Part shown: in pieces, positions 60,111 to 64,000 of the stretch
Layout of the letters: every line of letters begins with the position of its first letter
How positions within the stretch are numbered: the first letter of the stretch is position 1
Assembly: GCA_020631735.1 (NCBI GenBank)
Contig: CM036160.1
Location: 111,396,680 to 111,460,679 of the forward strand
From: Saccharum officinarum
Taxonomy: Eukaryota; Streptophyta; Magnoliopsida; Poales; Poaceae
DNA length: 64,000 nucleotides
Direction of reading: 5' to 3'
Program-made: the position numbers and the translations under genes
The notes under the pieces: generated by a model
Seen by the model: only the letters and a program-made list of their open reading frames with translations
What the model was told of the DNA's origin: nothing
The model's database searches: none

Positions 60111-60933
60111 TATGCTTTTTTTACTGGCAATCCTGCACGAGACTATCATTTTCCTCGGACGTAGGCGTAATCATTCAATCGATTTGTTTCCTTACAATGT
60201 TGATATTCATACAATGCCATCACAATAATGCTATCACCAAAGACTCTGGTTTCTTGAACATTCTGCAGTTATTGTTTCTACTTGTATCTTGTTTTTTTAA
60301 TCTTTCTTGATTTCTGTTTCAAACTATCCGGCCATCTCAACCTATATAAGTTCTCCAAGGAATAGTAAATGGTTCTGTTGATGGAAATTGGAATTGAGAA
60401 TACGTACTATTGACATATTAAGAATCTGTTTGCTGCTTGATGAACTGGGAAATAACTGAAAATTATTTGGACAGAAGACCACAAATGGATCTGATCACAA
60501 ATGTGACTAGCTTGCTAAGGAGAAACTGCTGAGGATGTACGACTAGTACGCTTCTTTTTTTTTGATCGGTCAACGGGGGAGAGAGTCCCACCTGATTTCA
60601 TTGATCATGTGCTCTTAAAGCCGGATAGTACACAAACATGTTTTTTCAGACATAGCTTGCGCACACATCGCGCTCCTGATAAATTGGAAAAACCGAAAAC
60701 ACAACCAGAAAGCAAAGAACTCCCATGATAAGCATGTAGTTGTACACAATCAACACCATCACCAGCGGCTGAGCTCCAGCGACCTCCACTCCCACGGCGA
60801 CTGTGAAGCTTCGAGTCAATAGACAGACGACAGTCGTGATTACAATGTCTTTGGAGCACATCCAGGCCCCAGTTGACGCCGCCAACGCCCATTACCAAGC
60901 TTGGAGGGGAAAGGCGGCAGCGGTGGAAACCAC

Positions 60934-61051
60934 CCGGCATTTGATATTCTGGCACCATCAAGTAATGGTGACATCCTCCAGCACATCCGGACCGGCATTT
61001 GATATTCTGGCACCATCAAGAAGTAATGGTGACATCCTCCAGCACATCCGG
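60934..61051. repeat. Tandem repeat, two 58-60-bp units (second copy)
   Basis: Same as 44534-44651, carried within the larger repeat. Confidence 0.85.
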
Positions 61052-63629
61052 GCCCACGTACCAACATCCAACGCCATCCGCGGGGAGGACAATGGAGGGA
61101 GGGCCGGCAAAAGGGGGCGCGAGGAGATCCAAGAGAGGGGATCATGGTCTCGTTTCCGGCATTTGATGAGACAAGACAATCAAGGGCCATGGAGAATGGC
61201 AAAGCTAGGATACTGGCGGCGTAGTTGCTGGAAGAACCTGTGCAGAATCATCAGGGAGGGGGGATGGTTGGCCGACAGCATGGGGGCAGCAAAGATCTCC
61301 CAAGCAAAGCCTTCAGGAAGGAAATGACATTGAAAGATGCCACCATTGCTTGTCCGGGATCACCGATTTAGGTTTTCACCTGGAGATCTCACGTCGCTGT
61401 TGGGTCCCTGCAGAGAAAACTCGGAGAAGGATGCAGGCGCGCTGCCCCACCGCCGGCATGCCCGCGGCCGAACTGCGCACCCCATCCTGCTTCGAGGAGA
61501 ACAGTGAGGTGTCTTCCAAAATTCCGTAAGCTGAGGTACCTTCCATACTAGCAAGTTTTAGCTGTATTTACTTGGTAGAATACTGTTGCTTGAGCTGTTA
61601 TTGTTTAATTCACATTTACTACAAATATTGACCACTGCAAAAGCACAAATTCAGTCCTTTAACTAGCTGTTATTTTATTACAAAAACTAACTACATGTTT
61701 CATGTTATTTGACCTCTCCCATGCCCTTCTTTTATATACTGTTTCAGTGACTAGATTGGTTCATCATCAATATGACAAAATTAAATGACTTGATCATGCT
61801 GAAATTAGTAAGCGATTTCAATAAATCAATATTAAAGGACTTGATCTCACTCTCACAAAGTAATAAAATAAAATTTAATTTTGATCCTGAAATGAATTCA
61901 GTACATGACCGCTGAATGGTAACTCCATTCCACTTCTTTTTGTACCGTTCCAACTGTTCTTTTCTATGAAATCAGATTGGGGAATCTAAGTGTTTATTAT
62001 TGACACATTAGGTTCTGTACATGATAAATATAAATAATGGCATGAAAGAGATTAAAGTTTATGGATAGTGGCGTTGTTTATAAATTGAGTTTTTAGTTGA
62101 CATAGTGAATGGCATATAGAAAATTTTCCCTTTCATTTTTAGTTGGTACTGTATATGCGTCATGGCTGAATTTCTGCCATGTGATTCAGGCTTCCACTTC
62201 AACTAAAAACAACCAGCAACTGGTATGAGCTGCAGTTTTTTGAGGAACGGTAAAAGCTGGAGATCCATGGAAATCTGCTGCAAACGTCACAGGCAACAGA
62301 GTGGGGTTGACAGTTGAGGAGCAACTGCAAACAGCCGCTCCGGCTAGTCCTGACCGATGCCGGCCGCCACCAACCAGACGGTCACCTCTGGCCCTCGTTG
62401 AAGGTCGAGCTCCTCCCCGCAACTTTAACGCCGCTGGAGCACATGGAGATGGTGCGTAGTAGTGTTCAAAAGGGAAGGCAAGAAGCATGTAGTTCAGGGG
62501 TAGTATTGACAAAATTGATAGTCTCAGTGTCACGTGCCAAATGTGACATAATTCTACTTTAAGGCAACCGTTTTTGTTTTTGAGGACGTTCGTCGCGCCG
62601 CTCTCCGCGATGGCCGTGCACGCACACAGCACTGGCCGCGAGCTCGCGCACGTTCGCTGCGCCGCTCGCCGCATTCCATGTCCACGACGGCCGCCGCTCG
62701 CCATGCAGCCCGACGCAATGGCCTCGCGCGATCGCCGCATGCCGTGCCCACGATGGCCACCCGCTCGCTATCGCGTCGAGGCCGCCTCGTTGTGCTGCTT
62801 CCCTTCCTCGTTTTCCTCCGGTCCTCGAAGCTCCACCGTGTCGCCCCTATCGTGCTCACCCACCCAGGACGCGCTCCCGTTCCTGGACAACGGAGGTGCG
62901 AATTGCGGCGAGGCACAGGATGGCGGTGGTGGGCTGGAGGCGCGGTGCAGTAGGGCTGGAACGACACAGCGCGCGGTGCCGGAGGGCTGCAGCGGCACAG
63001 CGCGGCGCGCGGTGTAGGACTTGGCCGCGATGGGGGCACAAGGTGCGTGAGGGCGGTGGGCGGTGGCGGCAGCGGCCCAGCGTGGGGGACTCAGTGTGAA
63101 AAGGCGAGGCAAGTTTTTTTAGCCGTCGGATGTTCCTTCGACGTCGGATACAGACCCGAAAGTTACGACGTGACTCGTTACCGAGTCTGAGTCCGGAACA
63201 CGCTGCTGAACCAGCCGTGACGGCGGTCACCCGTCGGCCACACGCTCGGACGACGGCGTCCAGGCGCCGCAGGCCGCTATAGCCCTACAGGAGCAGACTA
63301 CACGCTGGTCGGCGTGGTCGCGGGACATGGGAGCACGGGACCCGAGCGAGAGTGCGAGAGGCAGCTCCAACAATTGATTTTCAAGCTAACTTTAAGTATT
63401 TTTTATATATATTTTAATAGAAAGGAGAGAAAAGCTAGATTGTATACATTTCAAAGGGGTTTTTTTTTCCATCTGTATACATTTCAAAGTTGTGCAAGAG
63501 TGTGACGTAAAAGCTATAGGAAAGAGCACGGGCGTTCCAAGTCAACTGGACGTCGGAGCGCCATCTGAGCTGGCGGTGTTGTTCCGCTACCTGGACGGCC
63601 CGATCCTCTCCTGCTCACGCGTCCGGATC

Positions 63630-63637
63630 CACGTGTC
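63630..63637 (+). promoter_or_regulatory. ABRE/G-box CACGTGTC, second copy
   Basis: Counterpart of 47232-47239 before the second GEM-like first exon. Confidence 0.35.
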
Positions 63638-63746
63638 GCGCTCAGGCCCGTCGTCCTCGTCCCCCTCTCCCTCTGAGCAGTTTCCCCAGCGAGGCAGCGA
63701 CCTTCCCCACCCGGTCACCCCTCCCCCATACCGACGCCAATCGCCC

Positions 63747-64000
63747 ATGGATCCGAAGCCCGACGCCAGCGCGGCGGCCGAGGAGCACGCGGCGTATCCG
63801 CGGCTGTCCCCGGAGGACATCGAACCGCCTCCGCCGCCTGTCGTGCCGCCGGCCGGCGCCAACCCCTACGTGCTCTCCGCCCCGTCGCCCAACCCGCCCG
63901 CCAAGGGTGAGTCAGCGCCCGCCCCCTCGATGCGGTCTTCGCCGCTCATCTTCTTCTTCTTGATGATCGCTTCGCTGCCTAGCTTGTTGCGGTCTCATCG
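63747..64000 (+). CDS. GEM-like gene, second copy, first exon only (runs out of window)
   Basis: ATG at 63747 and exon 1 to 63906 (donor AAGG|GTGAGT), identical in protein to 47349-47508. The rest lies beyond the window. It may be the same gene shown twice by the assembly. Confidence 0.8.
   Translation, partial: MDPKPDASAAAEEHAAYPRLSPEDIEPPPPPVVPPAGANPYVLSAPSPNPPAKGESAPAPSMRSSPLIFFFLMIASLPSLLRSH

Larger units (their letters stand above)
60111..64000 (+). repeat. Near-identical repeat of 43691-47640
   Basis: The two segments are collinear; the offset is about 16,420 at the left edge and 16,398 at the right. Most differences are lost single bases in homopolymers, clustered in the first kilobase after the gap. 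Beyond about 61270 only a couple of single-base differences were seen. The repeat carries the 58-bp tandem pair, the GC-rich block and the GEM-like promoter and first exon, and continues out of the window. Confidence 0.93.

Overview
The window is nuclear DNA of a grass (Poaceae). The evidence is intron-rich plant genes with GC-rich first exons, a dense load of Stowaway- and Tourist-like MITEs, hAT-type ends reading CAGGGCCGGCCC, Ty1-copia elements and an RTE-type LINE. Several proteins resemble, from memory, maize and rice relatives (CYCD2, a DEAH11-like helicase, ARFRP1), so a panicoid or andropogonoid grass is likely. The species cannot be fixed. A run of exactly 100 N (60011-60110) is a scaffold gap in a draft assembly.

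Layout. 1-12796 (+): 3' two thirds of a plastid-type phage-like RNA polymerase (RPOTp), 16 exons seen. Its third-last intron is 7.3 kb because it holds an RTE-type LINE into which a Ty1-copia element has jumped. 14563-18876 (+): complete AP-4 mu adaptin, 13 exons, one GC-AG intron. 19954-22489 (-): complete ARFRP1-type small GTPase, head-to-head with a 37-aa OST4 gene (25213-25326, +). 28336-30066 (+): complete D2-type cyclin with an LxCxE motif. 30067-35882: no convincing gene, but several MITEs. 35883-43592 (+): one P-class PPR gene cut in two by a 5.8-kb copia element with matching 5-bp target duplications. 47349-49962 (+): GEM-like GRAM-domain gene with a 1-kb hAT element in its last intron, followed by a decayed tandem copy of its last exon. 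51610-59845 (-): DEAH11/12-like helicase with a C-terminal RING-IBR-RING (TRIAD) module, carrying apparent frameshifts. 60111-64000 repeats 43691-47640 almost exactly, directly after the gap.

The genes do not form a pathway. They are ordinary housekeeping and developmental genes: plastid transcription, vesicle sorting (AP-4, ARFRP1), N-glycosylation (OST4), G1 entry (CYCD2), organelle RNA processing (PPR), ABA/GRAM signalling (GEM-like) and RNA helicase/ubiquitin ligase (DEAH11-like). The most unusual structure lies inside the copia element that breaks the PPR gene: a row of seven stem-loops at about 40540-41110, five of them sharing a CGTTGG loop while their stems differ in sequence. The repeat of 43691-47640 after the N gap looks more like an unmerged contig or haplotype overlap than biology. 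All exon limits were set by hand from splice signals and remembered family sequences; nothing was aligned by program.
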